Assembly: GCA_036734945.1 (NCBI GenBank) | Contig: DAIMXP010000008.1 | Span: 28,534 to 92,533, forward strand | DNA: 64,000 nucleotides | Direction: 5' to 3' | Source: UBA4733 sp036734945 | GTDB taxonomy: Bacteria; Chloroflexota; UBA4733 | Part shown: in pieces, positions 27,389-36,065 of the stretch | Position numbering within the stretch: position 1 is the first letter of the stretch | Layout of the letters: each line of letters opens with the position of its first letter | The notes under the pieces: model-generated | The model's database searches: none | What the model was told of the DNA's origin: nothing | What the model saw: the letters and a program-made list of their open reading frames with translations, nothing else | Translations under genes and position numbers: made by a program

Positions 27389-27781
27389 CTACGCTCGCAC
27401 CAGTCGCTCGACGGCGTGGAGCAACTCATCAAGGTCAAACGGCTTGGCGAGGTAGCCTTCGACGCCCAACTGCGCCACCTGTTGCGGCGCGCGCTGGCTG
27501 GCGGAGAGTACCAGGACCGGCGGGATGCTGGGGTGGCCACGGCGCAGCGCCTCCATGAAGGTGACACCATCCATCTTCGGCATCATGAGGTCCAGGACGA
27601 TCAGCGACGGGAGGCCCTCGCCACACACGGCCAGCGCTTCGAGACCATTCTCCGCAGCGAGCACGCGGTAGCCCTCGTCTTCCAGCAACGCTTGCAAGGC
27701 GCCGCGGATGCAGTCGTCATCGTCAACGACCAGGACGGTGCCAGGCGCTTCATCGTCTCGCAACTCCGCCCCCTTCGTCAA
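27389..27781 (-). CDS. Single-domain response regulator (CheY-like)
   Basis: The 130-residue protein is one receiver domain. The acidic pocket is in VLVVDDDDC, the phospho-acceptor Asp in LIVLDLMMPKMDG, the conserved Ser in VLVLSAS and the Lys in YLAKPFD. There is no output domain, so it acts by protein contact or in a phosphorelay. No histidine kinase is in the window. Confidence 0.92.
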   Translation of the reverse strand: MTKGAELRDDEAPGTVLVVDDDDCIRGALQALLEDEGYRVLAAENGLEALAVCGEGLPSLIVLDLMMPKMDGVTFMEALRRGHPSIPPVLVLSASQRAPQQVAQLGVEGYLAKPFDLDELLHAVERLVRA

Positions 27782-28017
27782 GTTCTGCCCTACGATGTCG
27801 TTTGCTGCCTGCAGTCAGCCTGCGCGGGAGCGGCGCCGCCGGAATCAATGACTCCATAGTACGCTGTCCCAACGGCGATTGCACCCTTGGCTCGACGACA
27901 GGGATAGTACAGTATGCGCGGGATGCGTTCACGAGCGATCAGCATTTCGTTCAAGCGGGTTTGCGGCGCGTGCCGTGGTGGCGCATCCGGCAAGTTGGGC
28001 CCGGATCGTATGACGAT
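27782..28017. other. Intergenic stretch without a supported gene
   Basis: Only short overlapping frames are present between the response regulator start and the palindromic repeat. It presumably holds the response regulator promoter on the minus strand, but I could not single out a convincing one. Confidence 0.35.
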
Positions 28018-28103
28018 GGCCAGCGACTGAAGTCGCGCCTACAAACGAGCGAAGTCCGCCTGCGCGGACTTCGCCCCGTATAGCCGCGACTTCAGTCGCC
28101 AGG
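28018..28103. repeat. Palindromic element (GACTGAAGTC family, copy 2)
   Basis: Outer arms GCGACTGAAGTCGCG (28023-28037) and its exact inverse (28085-28099) enclose an inner perfect hairpin with 11-base arms GCGAAGTCCGC (28049-28059) and its inverse (28064-28074) around a 4-base loop. It is the better preserved form of the element at 20127-20261 and ends just past the 3' end of the DUF5666 gene. Confidence 0.85.
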
Positions 28104-28110
28104 CGTCCGT

Positions 28111-29352
28111 CTATGCCGTCGGAGGCAGCTGCATGATGCGCACCGTCGTGGCGTTCAGGCTGCCGTTGCCGTTGAGCGAACCTTCGGCGTGGATGTGGAT
28201 GCCGCTCTTCACGTCGGCCAGGCTCCCTTTCGTACTGGAAACCGGGCCGCCCAGCAGGTAGACGGTCGAGCCGCTGACCACGACCGAGCGCGTGGCGCCG
28301 GCCTGCGGCCCGCGCGCCTCGACGGTGATCGTCGAGCCGTTTACGGCCGTCACGGCGCCATCCACGGCGGGTAGATTGATGTGGACCGCCGAGGCCAGCA
28401 GCACGCCGCTGCTGTTCAGCGTCCCTTCGGCGTGGACGTGGCTGCCGACCTGCACGTTGCTCAAGGAGCCGGTGGCCGGGCTGCCCGGTCCGCCGAGGGT
28501 ATAGGTGGTGCTGCTGTTCACGGTGATCGTCTTCGTTCCGGCACTAGGTCCGCGCGCCTGGACGGTGATCGTGGAACCGCTGACGGCGGTGACCGCGCCA
28601 TCGACCGCCGGCAAGATGACGTGGACGACCCGCGCCGCCAGGCTGCCGTCGCTATTCAGGCTGCCGGCAGCGTCGATCTGGTTGCCAACCTGGAGATCGG
28701 ACAGGCTGATGGCGGCGCCTGACCGCTGGTAGGTCGTTCCGGCACTCACCACGATCTTCCTGGCCGTGCCGGCCCGGTCGGTGACAGTGAGGGTACTACC
28801 GGAAATCGCTGTGAGTTTACCGCCAAGGTGGGGCAGCACGGCATCGATGTGCGTGGCCGTCAGTGTGCCGTTGCTGAGCGTGCCCGTAGCATGAATCTGC
28901 AGGCCGCTCTTGATGTCGGACAACTGCGCCGCCGTCCCGGCGATCGTGTAGACGGTCGAACTGTTGACGGTGATCGACTGCGTGCTGCCATCGGGCCGCT
29001 TCGCGGTGATGGTGTTGCCGCTGACGGCGCTGACCGTCAAGCCACCCGGTCCACCGGGATGTCCTCGGCCTGGGCCGAAGGGCCGCCCACCCGGTCCCAA
29101 GGGCCGCCCACCCGGTCCAAACGGTGCACCGCCGCGAGGTCGCATCCCCGAGTGTGCGGTTGCCGTCTCCGTGGATGTCGTTGTCGTGGTGGTCGTCGGC
29201 GCGGCCAAAGCGCTGCTCGCCAGCAAGAAGCTGGCACTCAAACCGGCGACGCCTATGCCAAGCAGTGACTGCCGGCGGGTGAGCGGCAGCAGCCACCACT
29301 GTCCTCCAGTGCTTGCTGGATCCTTCCGGCCGTCTTTCTCGTTCATTGCCAT
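28111..29352 (-). CDS. Secreted protein with tandem DUF5666 repeats
   Basis: From ATG 29352 (AGGGAAGG upstream) the protein is about 413 residues. A Tat-like signal is seen as TRRQSLLGIGVAGLSASFLL. A Gly/Pro/Arg-rich segment (FGPGGRPLGPGGRPFGPG) follows, then five similar units of 60-75 residues, each with the pattern AVSGSTITVxARG...VNSSTxYxLGG and a central GSxxHAEGTLNxxG. These match DUF5666 repeats, beta-rich modules of unknown function. It is probably exported and bound to the surface or periplasm-like space. Confidence 0.8.
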   Translation of the reverse strand: MAMNEKDGRKDPASTGGQWWLLPLTRRQSLLGIGVAGLSASFLLASSALAAPTTTTTTTSTETATAHSGMRPRGGAPFGPGGRPLGPGGRPFGPGRGHPGGPGGLTVSAVSGNTITAKRPDGSTQSITVNSSTVYTIAGTAAQLSDIKSGLQIHATGTLSNGTLTATHIDAVLPHLGGKLTAISGSTLTVTDRAGTARKIVVSAGTTYQRSGAAISLSDLQVGNQIDAAGSLNSDGSLAARVVHVILPAVDGAVTAVSGSTITVQARGPSAGTKTITVNSSTTYTLGGPGSPATGSLSNVQVGSHVHAEGTLNSSGVLLASAVHINLPAVDGAVTAVNGSTITVEARGPQAGATRSVVVSGSTVYLLGGPVSSTKGSLADVKSGIHIHAEGSLNGNGSLNATTVRIMQLPPTA

Positions 29353-29571
29353 ACCTTCCCTGGGCGGAGCGCCCTGCGTTGACTGCACGCTGGGTGCAGT
29401 CCTCTCGTCCGAGACCGCCTCCGGCGAGGCCGCCGCCGGTTGCCTCGGACATGTCTAGCTTCGTGGGCGGAGTTGAGAATTTGCTGAGCGTGCCCTGAGA
29501 ATTCAGTGAGAGAAAGGGCAATAAAGGACCAAGTGTGATGGGGTAAGCCATCGCTGGGAGGTGACGCGGTA

Positions 29572-29745
29572 ATGCTGGAAGCCCTGACTGCTCCGACGCT
29601 CGCCGGAAGAGCCGAGTCGCGCCGACCGCTGGCAGTGACACCGCTGGTCGGCCGGACCGCCGATGTGGCGGCCGTTCGTCGCCTGCTGGAAGGCGGAGTT
29701 CACCTGCTCACGCTCGTCGGTCCGACCGGTGTCGGCAAGCCCCGC
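29572..29745 (+). pseudogene. 5' remnant of an AfsR/LuxR-type ATPase regulator
   Basis: From ATG 29572 the frame reads TPLVGRTADVAAVRRLLEGG and LLTLVGPTGVGKPR, the start of a STAND-type ATPase (Walker A, with Pro where Thr/Ser is needed). The similarity stops there and the frame runs into the 3' end of the DegT gene on the opposite strand. About 58 residues remain of a family usually above 700 residues. The break at about 29740 marks an old deletion or rearrangement end point. Confidence 0.6.
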
Positions 29746-29748
29746 CTT

Positions 29749-31002
29749 TCAGGCAAGCGTATGCCGGTGCGTCCAGAGCTTCTCAATGGCAGTGAGGATC
29801 ACCTGCATGTCGGACGGCGGACCGAGAAAGAGCACGTGGCGTAGCGCGACCGACTCCGTGGCGCAGATGCGTTCGACTTCCGGGCAGAACGCGTGAGAGT
29901 AGTCGGCAGTCGTGGCGCCGGCACGACTGCCGAAAGTCAGCTCGCTCTGTTGGAACAGCGAGTGCCGATAGAGCGGCTTGCGCGCACCGGCGCCGCAGCG
30001 GATGCCTTCCGCCTGGAGCGCGGCGACGAAGCGATCACGAGAGACACCGTCCCAGAACGCCGGTAAGAAGCGGAAGTTCCAGATGTAGATGCCCCAGCGT
30101 GTCACTCGCACATCGCACTCCAGCGGCGCCACGCCCACGTCGGCCGCCTGCAACTGCTGCAAACCCGCCATGAGGAGCCGAGCGTTGGCTTCGCGTGTCG
30201 CCACCTGGGCGTCCAGGCGGCTCAACTGGGCGAGGCCAACCGCAGCCTGCCACTCGGTCATGCGCAGGTTCGATGAGCGCACGCCGTATTCATCGTCCGG
30301 CTGGCCCCAGCGGCGTCCGATGTGGTGGTAGGCATAGGCGCGCTCCCAGAGTTCCCGGTCGTTGGTCAGTACCATGCCGCCCTCGCCGCAGGTGAGGGGC
30401 TTGGCGATCTGGAAGCTGAACGTGCCCACCTCTGTCAAGGCGCCAACGCCGGTACCACGCCAGCGCGAGCCGTGGGCATGGGCACAGTCGGCAACGACGG
30501 GGATGCCGGTGCGCCGGCGCAGGGCGATCAGCGCATCGTAGTCGCAGGGCATCCCACCATAATCGACGCAGGCGATGGCGCGGGTCCGTGGCGTGATAGC
30601 GGCCTCCACTGCGCCTGGGTTGATCGTGTAGGTGTTCGGGTCAACGTCGACAAACACGGGGACGGCGCCAAGCTGCAGCACCGCCGTTGCCGTCGCCACG
30701 AAGGTCAGTGCCGGTACGATCACTTCATCGCCGGCCTCAACGCCGACACAGCGGTAGGCGCACTCCAGCGCCGTGGTGCCGTTCGTCACCGCCAGGCCAT
30801 ATTTCGCGTCCTGGAACTGCGCGAAGGCCGCTTCAAATTGCCCCACCCTGGCGGGGCCACCCTCGCGGTAGTTCGTGCGGCTCCAGCGCCCGCTTTCTAG
30901 CACCTCGCTGAGCAGTTGCCGCTCCTCGTCGCCCCAGATTGGCCAGGGATGGCCAAGGCGCGCCGTCGTCACGGGGGTACCGCCATGGATAGCCAACTGC
31001 AT
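29749..31002 (-). CDS. DegT/DnrJ/EryC1/StrS family aminotransferase
   Basis: The 417-residue PLP enzyme has NGTTALECAYR at the N-terminal cofactor region, VADCAHAHGSRW with the ring-stacking Asp, and FSFQIAKPLTCGEGGMV where the Lys forms the internal aldimine. This family makes amino-sugars or aminocyclitols, or is a sensory homologue. It is preceded by an AraC-type gene after 15 bases on the same strand. No other amino-sugar gene is nearby, so the substrate is open. Confidence 0.9.
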   Translation of the reverse strand: MQLAIHGGTPVTTARLGHPWPIWGDEERQLLSEVLESGRWSRTNYREGGPARVGQFEAAFAQFQDAKYGLAVTNGTTALECAYRCVGVEAGDEVIVPALTFVATATAVLQLGAVPVFVDVDPNTYTINPGAVEAAITPRTRAIACVDYGGMPCDYDALIALRRRTGIPVVADCAHAHGSRWRGTGVGALTEVGTFSFQIAKPLTCGEGGMVLTNDRELWERAYAYHHIGRRWGQPDDEYGVRSSNLRMTEWQAAVGLAQLSRLDAQVATREANARLLMAGLQQLQAADVGVAPLECDVRVTRWGIYIWNFRFLPAFWDGVSRDRFVAALQAEGIRCGAGARKPLYRHSLFQQSELTFGSRAGATTADYSHAFCPEVERICATESVALRHVLFLGPPSDMQVILTAIEKLWTHRHTLA

Positions 31003-31017
31003 GGGCCGCCGGCCTCC

Positions 31018-32013
31018 CTAACTCGCGCTGCTGGCAGCGGTGACGGGCGACGGCTCCGCTATCCGCTCGCCAACGTGCATATTGCGATATTGAAGAGGCG
31101 AGCAGCCCTCGCGCTCCTTGAAAACCCGACTGAAATAGCTGGGGTCGTCGAAGCCGGCCTTGCGCGCCACGGCGGCAATATCCAGGTGGGTGTTGAGCAG
31201 CAAGGAGCGCGCCTCGCGATGGCGAACCTCGTTCAGGTAGGCCATCACGGTGTGGCCGGTCCGGCGGCGAAAGAGCGTGGTGAGGTAGCGCGGCGAGAGA
31301 CTCACCTCCGCCGCCAACTGCTCCAACGACACGTCGGGGCCGTGGTGCTGCTTGAGGTGCTGCAAGAGGCGCTCGACGTGCAGGTTCCAGGCGCCGGCTT
31401 CATGCGGCGCCGCCTTGGGCGCTGCCCGCTCATCGAGCACGCGCAGCACGCGCGCCAGCACTTCCAGTAACATCGTGCGAACGAGCAGGTCGTGGCGGGG
31501 GCGTCGCGCCTCAAGCTCCTGGACTATGGTGTCGAACAGCGGAACGATCGGTGTCTCCAGTGGCACGAAGTTACCGGAGGCCCGCCGCCGCTGGCCGGCA
31601 AACGCGCTGGCGAACATCACCATGCCCTGGACCGTCGGCTGCCACCACAAATCGCGATGGTCTTCCAGGCTCGGTAGGGCGCATTGTTGATGCTGCTCGC
31701 CGGGGCGCACGATGCAGGCGTCGCCGGGTTGCAGCAGGACGACCTGCCCGCCCACCCTTAGGATGAAGCGTCCTTCCAATACCCAGCAGACTTCATAGCC
31801 TGGATGCGTGTGCCGCGGACCAAGGGAGCACTCCGGCAACGGACCGAGGTAGTGCTCGGGCGCCAGGGGGCCCGTCTCCGCCAGCCACACATTGATGGCG
31901 CCGCCGACCAACTGAGGAAGGAGCGCGCTGCTCAGCAACTGGCTATAGGCAGCATCGGTGCGCGGCACCGGACTCGTTAGGTTGCCGACTCCAGCCGGCG
32001 CCTGCACTGACAT
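31018..32013 (-). CDS. AraC family regulator with cupin sensing domain
   Basis: The 331-residue protein has an N-terminal cupin (HTHPGYEVCWVLEGRFILRV and LLQPGDACIVRPGEQHQ) that would bind a sugar-like ligand, and a C-terminal AraC double helix-turn-helix (VSLEQLAAEVSLSPRYLTTL and DIAAVARKAGFDDPSYFSRV). It is immediately upstream of the DegT gene and divergent from the glycosidase gene at 32312, so it may control both. Confidence 0.92.
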   Translation of the reverse strand: MSVQAPAGVGNLTSPVPRTDAAYSQLLSSALLPQLVGGAINVWLAETGPLAPEHYLGPLPECSLGPRHTHPGYEVCWVLEGRFILRVGGQVVLLQPGDACIVRPGEQHQQCALPSLEDHRDLWWQPTVQGMVMFASAFAGQRRRASGNFVPLETPIVPLFDTIVQELEARRPRHDLLVRTMLLEVLARVLRVLDERAAPKAAPHEAGAWNLHVERLLQHLKQHHGPDVSLEQLAAEVSLSPRYLTTLFRRRTGHTVMAYLNEVRHREARSLLLNTHLDIAAVARKAGFDDPSYFSRVFKEREGCSPLQYRNMHVGERIAEPSPVTAASSAS

Positions 32014-32311
32014 TCCACTGACGTAACGCCTCCCTCACATCGAAAGTTCCCATACGAGGTGTTGGAATACGTCCGTCCATGCTATCCAGCGGGACTCCCT
32101 GCTGGCAGCAGCGGCCCCAGGGAAAGTATACAATGCCTGCCGCCCACTGGCCATGGCCCCCAGTAGCCATTGTCGGCTGCCCCGATCGTCGGGCTGAAAT
32201 GCTGACAATTCTCCTAGAAAGCGAACTCTACTCCATTGCTTCCCTGTCGGCAGGCGCGTAGATTCCTACTGGCGCGTTAACGGTGCGCCCGTTCGTCGAA
32301 AGGGGTGGTCC
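32014..32311. other. Divergent regulatory gap between AraC and glycosidase genes
   Basis: This 298-base region lies between two divergent start codons and should hold both promoters and AraC half-sites. AAAGGGG before ATG 32312 is a clear ribosome site. No operator or strong promoter could be assigned by eye. Confidence 0.4.
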
Positions 32312-34759
32312 ATGCGGGTTGTCCCAGGGTTGAGCCGGTTCCTGGCTGCACTGATTGTGCTGTCCAGCGTCCTGATGGTTGGCAGCCTGCAACGCGGCGG
32401 CAGCGCGCAGGCGAGCGGAGGACCGAGCATCGGGCAGTACGAAGAATTCTCCGTCACGTTCCCCTTTACCGGCAGCTACAGCAACGTCTACGACCCCAGC
32501 GTCGTGGATGTCGAAGGCGCCTTTACTGATCCGAACAATGTCGTGCAAACGGTGCCCGGCTTCTATTTCCAGAATTATACGCGCAGTTGCTCCGGCCCTG
32601 TTGGCGGCAGCACGGAAACGCTGAACACCAGCGGAAGCCCGGTGTGGGCCGTACGCTACGCGCCATCGGTCATCGGCAACTACAGCTACGTCGTGACCAT
32701 CAAGGACTCTGGTGGCAAGCGGACGTTGGGCAGCGGCGCCTTCACGTCCGTGTCGTCCTCCAACCCCGGTTGGGTCGGCGTTTCCGGCATGCACCTGCAG
32801 TTTAGCAATGGCCAGCAGTTCATCCCGCTCGGCATCAACTCCCCCTGGTTCCAGAACGGCCCCGACAACTTCGGTGAGTACGGCACCGGCGAGTGGGGCG
32901 ACGGTACCTGCGGCGTCGATGCCATGTTCAACATCTACCAGGCCAACGGTGTCAATGCTGTCCACCAGTGGACCTGCAACTGGGACTCCAACAAGGATGC
33001 CCCGTTCGCCAAGCCGAACATTGCCTGCGACGGCAGTAGCACCAACCCATCCAACTTAACCTTGACGCAGATGCGCCAGCCGGATAGCTGGGAACTGGAC
33101 TATGAAGTGACCCAGGCGCATGCCAAGGGCATCTACATCATGCCGATTCTCAAGCATCGGGATGGCCAAAATATTGATCCCGGCGACTCGATCAACACCC
33201 GCTACAGCGTGGCCCGCTGGGGCTACTCCACCAACATCATGGCCTGGGACACCTTCAAGGAAAGCGCGACGAACGTGACGACCGTCGCCTCCTACGCCAA
33301 CACGTTAGAGTCCCAGGATCCCTACCACCACCCGGTCTCCGCCAGCCAGTGGAACCACTATCCGACACTGAACAGCGGTGACCTCAACACCTACAACAGC
33401 GTCTTCGGCAACTCGGACATGCAGATCGTGCAGAACCATGACTACGGCACCGACTGCAACGACACTCTCGACAGCGACACCAGCCTCTACCTCTTCTATA
33501 TCAAGGAACAGTCGAGCGACCCACGCGCCTGGGGGAAGTTCAGCAAGCCGAGCTTCTTCGGTGAGACCGGCGTTCACCCCGGCACCGGCAGCCCCTGCAC
33601 GCAGCAGTCCGGCAAGAGCCAGTACTACCAGGGCGACCAGGGCAAGCTGATCATGAAGGGGGAGATCTGGGGTTCCCTCATGGGCACTAGCGGTGGCTGG
33701 GCGCCCTGGATGTACGAGTCGGACCTGCCAGGTGGCACCTTCACCCAGTTCACCGTCTTCCAGGGACCGGCGGCCTACGTGACGGCGCTCGGGCCCGGCG
33801 GGATTCCCGATGCGGCAACCCTGTTCACCAGTTACCAGGACACCAGCCAGGTGACGACCACCAACTCGCTGTTGCGGGTGATCGGGCGCAAGGATAAGAG
33901 CTTCGGCGCCTTCTACGTCCAGAACACCACCGGCACCTGGGGCTCGGTCCTGCGCGACGGCAAGACGCCAACTCCGGCCGGAGGCAGCGTCGACCTGCTC
34001 AACATGACGCCAAACGGCGCCTACACCGTGACCTGGCTGGACACCGATGCGGGCACTGTGCTGCGCACCGACAACGACGTGGCTGATGGCAGCGGCAAGC
34101 TCGTGACGACCCTACCGCAGAACATCACCGACAGTATCGCGGCGATCGTGGTGGGGGCGACACTACCAACGCCAACGCCGACCGCGACAGCGACCAGTAC
34201 ACCTGCGCCGACGGCAACCAACACGCCAGGCCCGACGGCCACCAGCACGCCCGCTGCAACGCCAACGGCTACCGCCACGCCGCATCCGTTGACCGTGGTG
34301 TACGACATCAACGCTGGCGGCAGCAAGGCTTCGCCCTACGTTGCCGACGAGTTCTTCAGCGGCGGCACGACCGGCAGCATCACGCACAGCATTGACACCA
34401 GCAAGGTGGTTGATCCGGCGCCGCAGGCAGTCTATCAGACCCGGCGCAACGGTACCGGCTCCGGCTCCAACTCCTTTACCTACCTCATTACCGGCCTCAC
34501 GCCCGGCAATATCTACACAGTGCGCTTGCAGTTTGCCGAGCACGCCAAGACCTCCTCCGGCAAGCGCGAGTTCGATGTCAGCATCAACAGCAGTCAGGTG
34601 CTGACCAACTTCGACATCTTCGCCGCCGCCGGTGGCGAGTTCAAGGCAGTCTCCGAAGCCTTCGCAGCCACTGCCGACAGCAACGGTGACATCACCATCA
34701 ACTTCAACCCCGGCGCCATCGACAACCCGCTCGTCAATGGCATCGAGATCGAACAGTAG
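32312..34759 (+). CDS. Secreted glycosidase: DUF5060, GH5-like barrel, malectin-like domain
   Basis: The 815-residue protein starts with a Sec signal (FLAALIVLSSVLMVG). Residues about 40-155 are a DUF5060-like beta domain. A TIM-barrel-type region follows, opening with FIPLGINSPWF and holding PSFFGETGVHPG near residue 415, where the Glu fits a GH5-like nucleophile. After a long Thr/Pro linker (about 620-660) comes a malectin-type carbohydrate-binding domain (VYDINAGGSKASPYVADEFF to PLVNGIEIEQ). It likely cleaves plant or microbial polysaccharide outside the cell. Exact family and substrate are not certain. Confidence 0.75.
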   Translation: MRVVPGLSRFLAALIVLSSVLMVGSLQRGGSAQASGGPSIGQYEEFSVTFPFTGSYSNVYDPSVVDVEGAFTDPNNVVQTVPGFYFQNYTRSCSGPVGGSTETLNTSGSPVWAVRYAPSVIGNYSYVVTIKDSGGKRTLGSGAFTSVSSSNPGWVGVSGMHLQFSNGQQFIPLGINSPWFQNGPDNFGEYGTGEWGDGTCGVDAMFNIYQANGVNAVHQWTCNWDSNKDAPFAKPNIACDGSSTNPSNLTLTQMRQPDSWELDYEVTQAHAKGIYIMPILKHRDGQNIDPGDSINTRYSVARWGYSTNIMAWDTFKESATNVTTVASYANTLESQDPYHHPVSASQWNHYPTLNSGDLNTYNSVFGNSDMQIVQNHDYGTDCNDTLDSDTSLYLFYIKEQSSDPRAWGKFSKPSFFGETGVHPGTGSPCTQQSGKSQYYQGDQGKLIMKGEIWGSLMGTSGGWAPWMYESDLPGGTFTQFTVFQGPAAYVTALGPGGIPDAATLFTSYQDTSQVTTTNSLLRVIGRKDKSFGAFYVQNTTGTWGSVLRDGKTPTPAGGSVDLLNMTPNGAYTVTWLDTDAGTVLRTDNDVADGSGKLVTTLPQNITDSIAAIVVGATLPTPTPTATATSTPAPTATNTPGPTATSTPAATPTATATPHPLTVVYDINAGGSKASPYVADEFFSGGTTGSITHSIDTSKVVDPAPQAVYQTRRNGTGSGSNSFTYLITGLTPGNIYTVRLQFAEHAKTSSGKREFDVSINSSQVLTNFDIFAAAGGEFKAVSEAFAATADSNGDITINFNPGAIDNPLVNGIEIEQ

Positions 34760-34877
34760 AAGCGGGCTATGGACGGTATCTGTGCGGCGGCGGCGCAAGA
34801 GCCGTCAACGCCGTGCAGATACTGCACCAGCCCAGTTCGTACCGGCCTATCTCTGGGGAATGACGGCGTGGCTGGGG

Positions 34878-35910
34878 TGCTCTCAGGCGCGTGGTGCATA
34901 TTCCCGTGAGGCAAAAGAGATGGCAGACTCCACAGTGGACGATCTGTTCACCCCGTCCATTGGGAGGTTGCCATGTCCTATTCTGACGTATCCTACGAGA
35001 CGCTGTTCACCGTGGTCTACGTGGTCGTGGACGAGTGGTACCAGCAGGAAGGCCGGCTGCTGGTCCGGGGGCGTCCTGGCGTCAAGCCGCAGTTTACGGA
35101 TAGCGAAGTGCTGACGCTGGAGGTGGTGCGGGAGTTGGAGGGGCAGACCAGGGAGCGGCGCTGGTATCGCACGGTGGCGGCCAACTGGCGGGGGCTGTTT
35201 CCGCGCTTGCCGGAGCGCAGCGTGTTGCACAAGCGCACCAAGAGCCTGTACCGGTTGCTGGATCGTTGCCGCTGCTCGTTGCGGGATCGCTTGCTGGACC
35301 CGACGGATCCTCGGCGGCTGATTGACGGCACGCCGGTGCCGGTGTGTGACGCGAGCCGGGTGGGACGACCGGACGGGAGCAGTGCCGGGCGGCAGTGGCG
35401 GGAGGAGGGAGCGCAGATCGGGCGTTGCGCCGCCCGGCACTGGTGGTTCTATGGCTTCAAGCTCGTGCTGACCGCCAGTGTGGACATGCTCCCCGACCAG
35501 GCGGTGCTGGTCCCGGCGGCCGCGGACGAGCGCGAAGCGGCGCTCGCGCTCCTGGCCCCCGGGATGGTGCTGATCGGTGATCGCAACTTCAGCCACTACG
35601 CTTCCGCCGCGTGGTCGGCCGCCCTGGACGACGCGGGCGTCACCGTGATCGCGCCGCCGCCGCGCCGCCACGCCGCCGACCAGGATCCAGGCGAACGGGC
35701 CTTCCTGCGCCACATCCGCAACCGCATCGAGACGCTCATTGGCCTGCTCAAGCAGGAGCACGGGCTGGAAGACCACCGCGCCCGCTCCTGGTGGGGGTTG
35801 CAAACGCGCATCGCTGGCCTCCTCGCCGCCTTCACCCTCGGACGCTATCTGCTGGCCGCTGACCTATGCTGATCCCACCATCGCAATATGCACCATGCGC
35901 CTCAGGAGCC
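34878..35910 (+). mobile_element. IS982-family insertion sequence
   Basis: Imperfect terminal inverted repeats of about 25 bp lie at 34878-34902 and 35885-35910; the inner end (GGTGCATATT) is exact. The element of about 1.03 kb carries one transposase gene, as is normal for IS982. I found no clear target duplication. It lies just past the glycosidase gene. Confidence 0.75.
34973..35872 (+). CDS. IS982-family transposase
   Basis: The 299-residue protein shows the family start (QFTDSEVLTLEVVRELEG), then the DDE catalytic residues in LIDGTPVPVC, VLIGDRNFSHY and NRIETLIGLLKQEHGLE. The WWFYGFKLVL block typical of the DDE domain is intact. No frameshift is seen, so it may be active. A region of Arg/Trp (RTVAANWRGLFPRLPERS) forms the N-terminal DNA-binding part. 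Confidence 0.88.
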   Translation: MSYSDVSYETLFTVVYVVVDEWYQQEGRLLVRGRPGVKPQFTDSEVLTLEVVRELEGQTRERRWYRTVAANWRGLFPRLPERSVLHKRTKSLYRLLDRCRCSLRDRLLDPTDPRRLIDGTPVPVCDASRVGRPDGSSAGRQWREEGAQIGRCAARHWWFYGFKLVLTASVDMLPDQAVLVPAAADEREAALALLAPGMVLIGDRNFSHYASAAWSAALDDAGVTVIAPPPRRHAADQDPGERAFLRHIRNRIETLIGLLKQEHGLEDHRARSWWGLQTRIAGLLAAFTLGRYLLAADLC

Positions 35911-36065
35911 TCCCGTCACGCCGTCACCATGCCCTTGATCTGCAACGGGAACACCTGAAGTTAAGGAGGATTGACCGGAAGGCACGCTCTCGATTGCTGA
36001 TATAGTCCATTGCAACGCGCGCGACTACGGCGGCGGAGAGCGCACATCGTGAGGAAGGAATTGAC

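Noticed and set aside
29041..29120. Short repeats (CCACCCGGTCC, GGGCCGCCCACCCGGTCC) considered as a CRISPR or VNTR
   Set aside because: They are codon repeats of the Gly/Pro/Arg-rich segment in the DUF5666 protein; there are no spacers of equal length.
34163..34290. Thr/Pro codon repeats considered as a tandem repeat array
   Set aside because: They encode the linker between the catalytic and malectin-like domains of the glycosidase, usual for secreted glycosidases.
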